Shown: one piece after another, positions 23,120-34,500 of the stretch | Numbering within the stretch: the stretch's first letter is position 1 | How the letters are laid out: each line of letters begins with the position of its first letter | From: Cricetomys ansorgei | Lineage: Eukaryota; Chordata; Mammalia; Rodentia; Nesomyidae | Length of the DNA stretch: 64,000 bases | Assembly (NCBI GenBank): GCA_026225945.1 | Contig: JAMJFZ010000879.1 | Span: 434,001-498,000, forward strand | Reading direction: 5' to 3' | The notes under the pieces: generated by a model | What the model saw: the letters and a program-made list of their open reading frames with translations, nothing else | Database searches by the model: none | Told to the model about the DNA's origin: nothing | Position numbers and translations under genes: made by a program

Positions 23120-23560
23120 ATCATAATACATGTTTATTTTCATTTACATTATGTTTCAATATTTTTATTCTTTGAGAATTCCATACAAGGTATTTTGATC
23201 ATATTCACCCGAGACTTCTTGGACGTTAATTCCTCCCAGGTTCTCCCTGTCTGTACTTCCCAACTTTTGTGTCCTTTATTTTGTTGTTTCAGTGATCCAT
23301 CACCAAGTCCAGTTTGTGCTGCTTCTCTGCTCCTGGACCTGTGGGACTATCATGTGGAGCATAGTCAACCTACCAGGGCCCACCCTTAAAGAAAAGCCTT
23401 CCTTCCTCAGAAGGCATCACCTGTCCATAGGTCCGCAGCTATAGGTGGGGCTTATGAGCCCCTGCCTACTCCGAGCTAGAACATTGACTGGCTTGATCCT
23501 GTGCGGGCAACCTCAGCTGCTGAGAATCGGAACGTTTTCATGACATCAGTTGGCACACAC
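23120..23560 (-). mobile_element. LINE-1 3' end (rodent Lx-like), reverse
   Basis: GAGAATTCCATACAAGGTAT, TTTTGATCATATTCACCC, TCAACCTACCAGGGCCCACC and CCTTAAAGAAAAGCCTTCC are the reverse of the rodent L1 3' UTR. It has no coding capacity. Confidence 0.7.
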
Positions 23561-23904
23561 TTCATGAACCATTCCTCTGGTATTTCACTGAATTTGTACT
23601 TTTCTCATCTTCTGGGTTTCATCTTAAGTTTACTTTCTCAGTGAAATGTTCCTTGACCTTTCCAGAATAGTTTAGGTTCTCTAGATAATGTTCTCATTGG
23701 ACTTTGTGATCCTCTCACATTTACAAAGTTAAACTAGCCATTTCCTTGACAATAATGCTTCCTTGATTAAATTTGTACTTGGAGCTTTGTCTTCACCAGT
23801 GAATCATTCCCTGCTCCCAGCTCATCATCTGCGGCCCAGCAGATTCATACATTTGTCGAATGGTTGAGGGAAGGAAGAACAAGCATGTCAAGAGGATAAA
23901 ATAT

Positions 23905-24062
23905 GCAGGCTGTGGTGGTGCAAGCTTTTAATCCCAGCACTCGGGAGGCAGAGGCAGGCGGATCGCTGTGAGTTGGAGGCCAGCCTGGTCTACAGAGTGA
24001 GTTCTAGGACAGTGAGAGCTACAAAGTGAGACCTTGTCTCACAAAGACAGAGAGAATAAAAT
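23905..24062 (+). repeat. B1 SINE
   Basis: AATCCCAGCACTCGGGAGGC, AGGCGGATCGCTGTGAGTTG and AGTGAGACCTTGTCTCAC: full-length forward B1. Confidence 0.9.
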
Positions 24063-24102
24063 ATAATGAAGTCAAGCCTTTCATGGTGAGAACATCCCTT
24101 CT

Positions 24103-24108
24103 TTTTAT
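24103..24108 (-). promoter_or_regulatory. Dnajb14: Candidate distal poly(A) signal of Dnajb14
   Basis: The minus strand reads ATTAATAAAAAG here, just before a B1 element at 23905-24062. It is the last good signal before repeat-dominated intergenic DNA. Confidence 0.3.
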
Positions 24109-25349
24109 TAATATGTTGAGATAAATTACAGAGACTGAAAGACAAAAATTCATAAATCATTCATTAGAACATTCATTAAAAATCAAAAGCAGCTTAAGAG
24201 TTCTCACTCGAAATCTTATATAGGTCTGATATAACATTTTTACAAATCAGACCTTTTGTTTTTAAACCGAATTATGTGATCTTTGAATGCACTACGAAGA
24301 TCTTCTTTACCAATAGCACTTCATTCCACTTACACACAAGGCTTCCATTAAAATCTCACCAGACCTTGAAAACCTATATCACACCTTGAAATTACCTGCA
24401 GCTTTAAAAATCAAACTAACGCTTTAAATGGAAAGTCTTACACAGCAATCTAAAGAAGAAAAATAAAGCAAAAACGAAGCACTTTTTAATACAAATAAAT
24501 TACAAATACCATTTTTTCTTTCTTCCTGTAGTCACCCAACTCAAAAAAAAAAAAAAGATTCAGTTTGAAGGTAATGATGATACTGCCACAGAGTCACTCA
24601 AAAGTTCCTTTCATGGTACCGCTGGAAGGCTAGGCAGCATCTCACGATGGAACCAGCAAGGCTTGCCTGCACTTGTATCAGGTGTCCGTCACCTCTACAC
24701 AGTTACTAATGCCTTGGTCACCCCAAGTTTTAATAACTTATTAAACCAGGACATTTCAAGAACCATTTCTTACCCTTGCTTACTTCTGGATTCCCAGATT
24801 CAGAAAGATACAATTTTACTTGACAGATGGGCCTTATATGATAGGAATCTCTGCATTAAAACATGTAGGTCAACTGAAAGATTTCACACCAATGAAAATC
24901 TGTTGAGTAATTGTCAGATTTCAAAATCAGAACACCTACTGCTAATGGAAGCCCCGCTCTGTGCAAACAGTGTGGTATTTTTTAAACAATCACACATTTG
25001 AGGTATTAGCTGGAAAATATATACATTTATATATATACACACTTATACATGGACACATCCACAGAATATTCACAAATCTATTGGCCCCTACACCAGCAGA
25101 AGATCAAATTAATTGAAAAAGAATCACATAATAGGAAAAAGTTACACAGAGGGCATTTACAAAAATGTGGTTATATAATCCTTAATATAAGGAGCTTGTT
25201 TTGAATAACTGCTTTGAGGAAAATAATGTCTCCATTTATATGAAAGTATCTGTCTTATAGAAATGAAATCAAAGGGGGAACCTGGATCAAGGACGCCTAT
25301 CGGATTATTAAAGGTTGTGCAACAACCGCTTGAATAACGTGGTCCTGTA

Positions 25350-25475
25350 TGCTTTTGTTTTTATTTTTTATTGTATTTGGGACAGAGGCTTACAAGGTAT
25401 CCAGGCTAGCCTCAAACACTTTGTCTCCTAAGTGCTGGGACTGCATGAATGAGCTACCATGCCTGACTTCTATTT
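25350..25475 (-). repeat. B1-like SINE (old)
   Basis: GGTATCCAGGCTAGCCTCAAAC and CTAAGTGCTGGGACTGCATGA: diverged reverse B1. Confidence 0.6.
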
Positions 25476-26129
25476 GTAACGGGAAACTGGATTTCAGGGG
25501 AAAAAAACTGTGAAGGTTATTGTCAGGCTAGCCTTTTATTTTCGATGTTTTACGGAGAATCTTAAGGATTTTAACTATTCTGATGTGGCTACTAAATAAG
25601 GGTTTTTAGCTAATTTTGTGATTTAAATTCAGGCTGTTCATTTTCAAATATTTTTCTATTCAGATAATAAAAAATGTTATGGGTTTCAAGTTTGCCTCGT
25701 AAAAAGATGGACAGCAAAACATCCAGAACCGAGCTTGGGCTTCACATGGGGAAGCTAGATAAAGACACTCGTTCCTCCCGTAACCATTTTGGTCCTTTGT
25801 TAGAATGCTCGCCTAATTGAGAGATGGCTCGGTTGGCCCCCTGGTCCACCAAGAAGTAAGAGTTTTTGGTTTTGATTTGTTGTTAGTCAGATATCTAAGA
25901 ACACAGTAACAACATATCATGATGTGTTAAGTAGCTGCATTTCAAACAGTACTAGTGAAGATAAAGAAAGTCAAAACTCATCTCATTTTATTTTACATGT
26001 CAGTGTGAAAGGTTTAACAGCAAGAAAAATTAAGCATAAAAGTGCATTTGAAGTCAACGGCTGAATTCCACATTTCCGTTCTTGTGAACACTGGAGCTGA
26101 CACAAAACAGAATACTTTAATGCACTGGT

Positions 26130-26141
26130 ACACACACACAT

Positions 26142-26214
<73 letters not shown>

Positions 26215-26221
26215 CAGAGAA
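26130..26221 (+). repeat. (CA)n(GA)n compound microsatellite
   Basis: CA units run into about 75 bases of nearly pure GA repeat. Confidence 0.95.
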
Positions 26222-27233
26222 TACCTTAAGGAACTCAATTTTCCTTACCAATTATTTGAAAGTTATAAATAAGCATGTACTGATCATGAAGTGATTATGC
26301 ACTCAGATGCAATCAGGTCTCGAAATGTTAGTTTCACTTGTTAGATGGAAAACTTGAGATTTTTCAGCACTCAATTAACCTATTTGATCAAAAAACAAAT
26401 TCTAAGACTTAGAGATGACTAAATAATATTAGTGTATTCAGGAATAGGGAATGGGAAGGAGAAACTGTGCTGTTTCCTCCCCTTCCAAAGTGTGTGTGTA
26501 TGTGTGTGTATAAAGGGATAAAATGCCAATTATTAATAAATATAACTACTGTTTCTAAACTTAAAAAAATGATTTAGAAAACCCAATTAATATGCAAAGG
26601 TAAAGGGCTACTGGGTCAAGATTAAAGTGATCAAATGAAATTAAGAAACTTCATGGAGCTAAAATGACAGGGTAAACCTGGGATTTGTATCATAAGAGTA
26701 AAAGTAGCAAACATGAAAACCTTTCAGCTCAAGCCACCTAAAGCATGTAAAATTAAATTCAAAGATACTAACTAGTTCTTTCCACAATATAGGCAGCATT
26801 AAAGACTCAGTCTTTACTTACATACTTTATTTGTAGCTTAAGATGCCAGGCACTCAACCAACCACTCCCACAGCTAACTCGAAGTTTTGCTTAACTAACC
26901 CATAAATGTCGTAAGCGTGACGGATGCAGCGATGAACCTGAAATGTAATACTGTCCAAAAGTATGACTTCATGCTGTATTAATTTTTCTCAATCTGATAA
27001 CCTGACCTAGCCTCTCTATCCCTTTAAAGGTGGGATTGAAGAAGGTTTGGTCCCTATAAATATCAATCACCTTATGTAAATTTCCCACTAAAACTGGAAA
27101 AATAGATTAAAAACTTCCATTTAAATTTCTACAAATTTTCTGATAGATACGAACTTTCAAAATTAATTAGAATGCTACATTTTTAAGCGATTTATTCTAC
27201 AGGCTTAAGAAAATATTTAAAATTCTATGACGA

Positions 27234-27342
27234 ATGCTCCCTTCTGCAGCACATGTACCAATGCGTGTACCACTGCAGCACATGGTTGGCATGGCCCCTG
27301 TGCGAGGATGACACGAAAACTCAGGAAGCTGCTGTAGCTTTT
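27234..27342 (+). pseudogene. U6 snRNA pseudogene
   Basis: The start TGCTCCCTTCTGCAGCACAT and the later GGCATGGCCCCTGTGCGAGG followed by ATGACACGAAAACTCAGGAAGC align with the 5' stem-loop and central domain of U6 snRNA, ending in TTTT. The ACAGAGA region is lost, and CTGCAGCACATG is present twice (near 27244 and 27273), so it cannot function. It lies antisense to the Dnajb14 3' flank. Confidence 0.8.
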
Positions 27343-27599
27343 AATCCAATCAAAGGCTAATAGAAACTAAAAATAGGCACGGTGAACTACTTTGAAGACA
27401 GATGAAAGTGGGAAATAAGACCAGTGTACATCAAGACTACCAAATATTAAACCACGAGGACCACGGGCCACATCCAGGTGGAGACAGAACTTTGCTGTTT
27501 GAGATTTTCGTTAAAATAGAGACAACAAACTGCCCCTATGTTTTGTGCCCATGCGTGGGTGCTACGGCCCGCTTTTGTCGGAGAAACTTCTTTCTGTAG

Positions 27600-28215
27600 T
27601 GGGCAGAGGTAACCGCAGAGCTCGCCATGACCACGGTAATGAGGAGACACGACTGCGGAGTGCTCCTCGGAAGTGGGACATGTAGGTCACCCGCTTAGAG
27701 GCTGAGAGAACCTTGCAGACCAGGGGGCGGAGATGACGCAAGGCGTGATGGGGTGCTGTGGAACACTCTTTTCTGGCCGTGGCATAGTCATCACACTCTG
27801 TGATTCCGCACAAGGTCTCTCTTAAGACTGGGTCTGTCCATATCCTGTCGTGGAGGGAGGAGGGGGTCATGAGGCCCCACCCCTCCCTGAGGATCTATAG
27901 GCAGTTAGCGGTGGATGAGGGAGGGAGACAAATTCTCTTCAGGGTAGCAGGCACTGGTAAGGTGTGTATGTTCCTGTGAGGAACCCTTCATCTATGCCCA
28001 TAATGAAAACTCTTTGGATCATCATCATCATCATCAACAACAACAAAAAGACTTAAAAGAAGAAGGACTGACTGGGAAGCAGAAGAACAGTGGAGTAGCA
28101 GAGGAACAAGAGCCGGTCCCAACAGGTGAAGATGAAGATATGTGTGTATGAAAATATCACAATGAGACCCCTTGTCGTATATAGTATGTGCTCATAGAAC
28201 ACATATTTTAAAAAG
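27600..28215 (+). mobile_element. LINE-1 3' UTR (rodent Lx-like)
   Basis: AAGTGGGACATGTAGGTCAC, CAGACCAGGGGGCGGAGATG, GTCATGAGGCCCCACCCCTC, CCCTGAGGATCTATAGGCAG and a 3' end with AAAATATCACAATGAGACCC follow the rodent L1 3' UTR. It is 5'-truncated, with no ORF2. Confidence 0.75.
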
Positions 28216-28337
28216 AGAAGGGAGAAGATGAAAAACTTAGACATAGTTACCAGAGAGAAGGAGCTGTATAATGAAGGGGCTCAAGTCTCTCGGAGAACAT
28301 TACCTGTGAAATGAATAGATATAAAACAGAATCCCAG

Positions 28338-28520
28338 GGCTGGTGAGATGGCTCAGTGGCAAAATACTTCCTGCGCGAGTCTGAGGACTTGAGTTCAATC
28401 CACAGAAATTGAACAAGGTAGAAAGAGAGAACTAACTCCTGCAAGTTGTTCCAGTCTCTCCACGTGCACCTTAACATGCATGTACACACACACACACAAA
28501 CACGCACACACCCATAAACG
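28338..28520 (+). repeat. B2/B3 SINE
   Basis: GGGCTGGTGAGATGGCTCAG head, GAGTTCAATCCACAGAAATTG, then CA-rich tail. It is followed by AAATAAAATTTAAAATAAAA-type simple repeat to about 28620. Confidence 0.85.
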
Positions 28521-28639
28521 TAATAATAAATAACATTTAAAATAAAACACACACATCATAAATATAATAAATAAAATTTAAAATAAAACACACACACACA
28601 CACCATAAACATAAATAAAATTTAAAATCAGACAATTTC

Positions 28640-29905
28640 AAACAGTTGCAAGAGTTACAGGAATGAAAGACAGGCTGAGTCACTTACAACAGCTTGCAGT
28701 TGAATGTCCTAAGGTAAAGGCTGTGCTAAAAGAGCAAGGGGGAAAGCCAGGCAGACTGAGATGATCAGTGCAAATGTGGCTGGAGATGAAAAGGAAAGCT
28801 AAGGATTGTTACTAAGTTAAAATAATGTCTAGAACTTGTCTTTCTTTAGATCAAAAGTAGAAAAATGAAGACTTAAGAAGAGTACACTGGACTTAAAAAC
28901 TCTTAAAAGTAAGAGCAAAGAACATGAACAAGAAACTTAAGAATTTAGTTGCTACAGAGTTTTAAAAACTAGAGAATGTGAAATGGATATTTCAAGTGAT
29001 ATGTTAAAACATGAGATCCATGATCTGAAAGAGAAATGGAAAACTATGTATTCCTCTGAATGAGAATACACTTATTACCAGGTGAGGGAGTACAGGCCAT
29101 TAATCTCAGCATGGGTGGGGATGGGGATGGAGTACAGGCCAATCTCTGTGAGTCCTAGGTGGGCTGGGGCTACATAGTGAGACCCTGACTCAAAAAAAAA
29201 AAAAAAAAAAAAAAAAGCAACATGGCAGCCTCCTCAAGGACCAGAGACACTGGGGAAAGAAGTGCTAAACCTTCACCTTGTCCCAGAGAACACAGAGCAG
29301 CAGGTGACAAAAATGCAAATTAATTCAAAGAATAGTAACTTCTTGATGGAATCCAGAAGTCTGCAAACTGAACACTGAAGTGACAGCTGAAGAAGATTCT
29401 AATGACAGCGGAGAAGAAAAATACAAACGACTCTGTTTAGAAGAATGAACCCTTAGAAAACGGTTCACATGTGCTGAACAAAACTAATTCCGGCTAATGG
29501 TCAGACAGAAAGCTTGCTGAAGGAAGCAGAACAGAACTCGGAAGGCTCCCGGAACAAGGTCCAGACTGCCCTGCAACTATAGCCCCAGGTTTACCCCAAG
29601 CAGAGAACAGTGGTCCTGTCAGGCCCGTCGCCTTTGTGAGAGCATGCAGAAGAACCCGCACAAGAGGCAGTCAAAACTGACAGACACTGAAGAGGCGGAA
29701 TCAGCTGCTGTGGAACATGGTCCTTTGGAGTTATTCCTTGGAATATATGAAAGCCAAGATTCTACTTTAGAGACTAACAAAAATATGTATAGATTGTGAG
29801 GAAAAGGTTTTTACTAAAGATGACTGAATATACACCATTTTACTAGTTTCACATTAAATGTATTATGTGAAAACTTTAAAATAAAGCTCTATATCCTGTG
29901 TAGCA
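28640..29905 (+). pseudogene. Possible retrocopy of an unidentified mRNA, split by a B1
   Basis: A non-repeat block reads in patches as charged, helix-prone peptide (KHEIHDLKEKWKTMYSSE near 29010) but with many stops. A B1-like repeat with an A-tail (29075-29217) interrupts it, and AATAAAG at 29879-29885 ends it before AGCTCTATATCCTG. I do not recognise the parent. It could equally be single-copy UTR-like DNA. Confidence 0.25.
29075..29217 (+). repeat. B1-like SINE with A25 tail
   Basis: CAATCTCTGTGAGTCCTAGG, GGCTACATAGTGAGACCCTG and a long A run. Confidence 0.65.
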
Positions 29906-31419
29906 CTCCTATTTTTAAAGGTCACGTTTCTAGAAGAAGGTTGGTTGGGTTGTCCAGACTTGCAGGTCCCAGGACAATGTGTGTAACTTAGCCCACTATT
30001 ATGATCAGGTGTTTCTGCTGAAGAATCTGACAGTAGGGCACAAGAAACCGTTTTTAAGAAAATTCAACAGATGACACAAATCAACAATATTTAGGAAAGA
30101 ATCCTTTAGCAAAAAAACAATGCCACTCTAACATTCTGTTCTTGAGCAAAGGAAGCAGTGACAGAAAACTACCCAAAATGTGTCTGTAATTCTTTAACTG
30201 TGACGCAAAGCCACTGAGCTATCGGTACTATTAAACACAGAAGACCACAAATCGTTTCAAACCCAGTAAGCACCAGAACTTCAAGTCCCAGCTGTGTTTT
30301 TCCCACCATATATTACAGATTTAATGACAAGTAGCTTATCCTAAGGAGCTGATGAGGTGTTTGGTGGTAAGTGGAGCTTATCAGAATGCCTGATGGTGAC
30401 TTGCTGTCAATCACTGCTCTAGCTGCTGCTCTGTCTCTGCTCAGGGCTGCATGGGGCCAACAGCTCATGCTCTGTCAAGTAAGCCAGCCGCAGTCAGGAA
30501 GGCACAAAGCTGGGTGTTGGTGGTCATTTTGTTCTTATTACTTATTTGCAGAAGAATCCATTTGCTTTGGGGTTCTGCTTCAGTTATCTCCATGAAACTG
30601 AATTTCCATGGGAAGAAAGTTCATCTTTTGTTTCAGCAGCCTTGAAAGACACATAAATGAACATTTGGGGCTAACTTTTAATTATTGGAATTGTGAATGG
30701 CATAGTTGCAACTTACCATTGAAAACTCATTTAGCATAATATTTACCATATTTCCTTTAAAATCTATCTTATAGCATTTCGTTCCTATGTATGGCTTAGC
30801 AATTCATAAAACTAAAGAGCATACTGATAGTATACACCAGTTAATTTATCTCATTACATATTCTGGAATATAAGAACAATATTAAAAATGTCAATTCCTT
30901 CTACACTGATATAAGATTTTACATAAAGTTTTGTTTTTGTTCTTTTGAAAACTTTTCATTGTTTAAACTCCACACACCCAAACACCTAATGGAAAATGTG
31001 ACTGTATCATAGACATTCATTCCATCAGCCTGAACAAAGTGTCTCATGGAGCTAAACACTAAAACAATTTAAATAAAAGGCAAGCGCTCATATGTACACA
31101 AAATCAGTCTAAAAATATTTACATGGCAAAGGAATGATGGAGAATCACTAAATCTGGCAATTGCTACAGGTGTGATAATCCTTTCCAGACATCATAAGGA
31201 ATCATAAGATTTTAAGGTGAAAGTAATTGCAGAAGCATACTAAAATATTTAGTTTTCAGTTCTTACTATTGAAATGAGCCAGTGGATCATTAACAGTCCA
31301 AGATTTCAGGAATCAACTACTCAGCTTAGTCTTTAATCAAATCTTCTTCAGCTTCACGGCGAAATGAAATTTACAGAAAAGACAAGAGTACACCAAAAGG
31401 AGTAGGCAGGACTCCCAGC

Positions 31420-31544
31420 TTATCCCCCCTTGTAGAGACTGGTCAGCCGCTCGAGCTCTTTGCAGTTGTCCATGCTCAGGGCATCTGCCTTCCTCCGCAG
31501 CCGTTCATCACGGTACACTTTCGCTGCATACTGCATATCTGTTT
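31420..31544 (-). CDS. Dnajb14: Dnajb14 coding exon 8 and stop
   Basis: The acceptor is TTTGTAAACAG. The exon encodes [20 protein letters not shown] ... [10 protein letters not shown] (residues 340-379), then TAA (complement of 31420-31422). Confidence 0.97.
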
Positions 31545-34500
31545 CTGTTTACAAAACGTTTGCTAGTTAATAACAGTTTACAGCATCTTCGTTGCTTCCA
31601 TTTAAGAACCACTTTAGAGAAGTTCATATATATTTCTCTTAACTGACTGAAGACAGAAGGAACCAAGTACAATTCCTGTAAACCATTTCACTAAGACTTT
31701 TTCTTTTTCTTTTCTTTCTTTTCTTCTTTCTCTCTTTTTGACAGTGTCTCTACATAGACCTGGCTCTCCAAGCTCACTCTGTAGACCAGGCTGGCCTTGA
31801 ACTCAGATATCCTCCTGCCTCTGCTTCTGAGTGCTGGGATTAAAGGCACACACCACCTCATTATACTTTGAGCTTAGCACATGGAACCAACACCAAAAGG
31901 AAATAAGGCTAGAGCCCTGGCATCTCCTCCCAGAGTCCTTCCCTTTGACCCCAGCCCAGTATCCTAAGGCACTGCCCTGGAATACCCTCTCAGCCTTTTC
32001 TAAACATCTACCGGATAACAGGACTGTCAGTGGCTATGTTTGCTGTCGTCTTGTGGCAACTCCAACAGTTAAGGACACAGATTAAAATAACCTCCTTCTC
32101 CCCTTCTTCCTCCACTTTCTTCTTCTTGAGAATGAGTTTCATTATATAGCCCAAGCTGGCCTCAAACTCCAAGTTCTCGGATTGTCTGTGCTTTCATACA
32201 TGGCAAAAATTTGGAATATACATGTACCCCCCCCACATATATGCAAATACCTCTGCACACATGCACAGCTTGAAAAAATAGCCATAATTCTTCCTGCCAG
32301 ACTAGATGATAAGACATTATGGCTGACAATATTGGTAAGGGGGAAATCAAACTAGAAATGAGCTGGAAGCTTCCCCCTTCCCAGATAGCTTTCATAGTGC
32401 CAAAAGGAGCTTTGCAGGTGCTGAAGAGTTATTATGAATGGCCTTATTCAGCCGTGGATGCTGGGTACTAGTCTACTAATCTGTTAGGCAGTATGTGCCC
32501 ATCATACAGTAGTGCCATGGCTGTTATGGGGATCACTAACCACTTTCTGATTGGAGTTGAGGTCCACTCCATATGAAAGAATTCACATCTGGTACTGTAA
32601 ACCTGTTTAAAAGCAACAACAACAAAAACCCCAATGGCTGGGAGACAACAGGCACAAACAGGGAAGCTGTGCTGTCGTTTTGTTAAATGGACACAATGAA
32701 CTTGTCTTTAAACACGTTTACACCCAGTGACTAACATGCTGTTAGTACTGAAAAGAAAGCTTCTCTTTACAATGGGTAGTGGTTACTGCAGACTCATAAA
32801 TGGTCAAAATAATGAGCATGGGACTACTGAAGGTTCAGCACTATGGGGCATTTCTATCATCCCTCTGAAGCCTAGGGAGCATGGCAGGAATGCAGAGCTG
32901 GGAGGGCTGGAGGGTTGTGGAACGATGTCCACCAGGCGTGGCATGGCTGCTGCTCCTATGTACAGATCTGCAAGATCAACATTCTGATGGGGGGGGAGGC
33001 TCCATCCCTCTCTGAGGCTCTATAACCAGTTAACAGTTGGTAAGAGGAGAGCATCATGAGGCCCTTCCCCTCCCTGAGAGGCTATTTGCAGTTAATTTTG
33101 AGGGGGGAAAAAGACAGATATTTTCTTTAGTGGTGTTACATAACCACTGCTGGGATGACCAGGTTCCTGTAAACACCCATGTTCCTGTAAGCAACCCTCA
33201 TTAAATGTACAGGATCTCTCTCACAGTGGGGAGTGAGGGGTCAGAAGGAGGATTAAAAGGAAGAGGGAGGATCAGCAGGAGTGTGAGGGGAACAAGGCGG
33301 GTAATGGAAGGTGAATATGGTCGAAATATTTTATATACATGTATTAAAATGTTACAATGAAGCCCAGCATTATGTACAATTAATATATGCTAGCAAAAAT
33401 AAACGGTAATTAAATAACACTAAACACTGATATAAGCCACTGTTAAACGCCTACTGAACATTACTGTTACGATGATAAAGTAACTAGTTTAGAGAGAAGG
33501 GACTCGGTCTAGACACCGTGTGACTGGAGGAAGCATCATGTAGGGCCATCTTCTCTCTTGTTTTTAGAGACAGGGTTTTTCTGTCCTAATTCTGGCTGTC
33601 CTGGAACTCGGACTAAACGCGTGCACCACCACCGCCCGGCTACTCAACAAAATGTTTACTAAACACAGCAAGGCAAGGACCATTTAGTAAGTCCTTACTC
33701 TATGCCAATTTCTATGTTTTACCACTTGTATAAAAATCATTACAATCGACCTTTACCTCAGTAGGCATGTTAGATTGCTTCCAGCATCTCCAGACACTAA
33801 GATACCCAGATGTTTAAGTCTCTCACTCACAGCAGGCTTGCATATGACCTGCACAATCCTCCTATGTATGATACACCTCCGTCTCACTAATGTTGCCTAA
33901 TATGGCGGGAATGTCATGCAAATAGTTGTTATACTGGACGGATTAGAGAACAGTGACAACAAAAAACATCGGTACTATTCAAGGCAGATACAGCTCTTCT
34001 TCTGCACAGTTCTGTTCTGTTTGGTTGACAGCTGACTGAATCCACGGATGACGGAAGCCTCGTTCATGTACTGAATTCCAATTATAAACCAAGTAATTTC
34101 AGAGCTCTCCTTAAGTAGGGAAATATACAACAATAATTCCAAAGACTCTAAAGGTTTTCTGAAACATTAAAAACATTTGATAGACTTACTCTGCTGCCTC
34201 TCCTTCCAGCAGTTATTTCGAATATTAGTCACATAATCCTCTTCCACGCTCTTCTCTACCTTTTGTAACAACGCTCCTTTATATTCGCTTTTAAAGTCCT
34301 TACTGACGTAATAAACAACGCCCAAGTTTTCTGTCTGCATTTTAATAGTTTGTCCTGATCCACTGCAAAAGAGATTCATGATCACTCTTCTTTTAATTAA
34401 GAGTACATCCTAACAGGCAAACCAAGGATTTAAAGTTAACATCAGTATTAGTTATGTTCCTGAAAACTGCTCCAAACCACTTCTCACTGGGTACAGTGCT

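Larger units (their letters stand above)
20651..24084. other. Intergenic region between Lamtor3 and Dnajb14
   Basis: 20650-22000 and 22140-22800 look single-copy with no coding signal I trust. The rest holds B1 copies at 22015-22133, 22950-23103 and 23905-24062 and an L1 3' end at 23120-23560. Confidence 0.55.
24085..31419 (-). other. Dnajb14: Possible long Dnajb14 3' UTR / downstream flank
   Basis: Below the stop there is no strong minus-strand AATAAA until 27191-27196, 26825 and 24103-24108 (plus-strand TTTATT). 30000-31400 and 24100-27200 look single-copy and AT-rich, as long UTRs often are. In between sit a U6 pseudogene, an L1 3' end, a B2 and a possible retrocopy. A 7.3-kb UTR is possible, but a shorter one is equally so. 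Confidence 0.3.

Noticed and set aside
26014..26272. Ser/Leu-rich and Arg/Glu-rich open frames
   Set aside because: They are translations of the (GA)n/(CA)n microsatellite.
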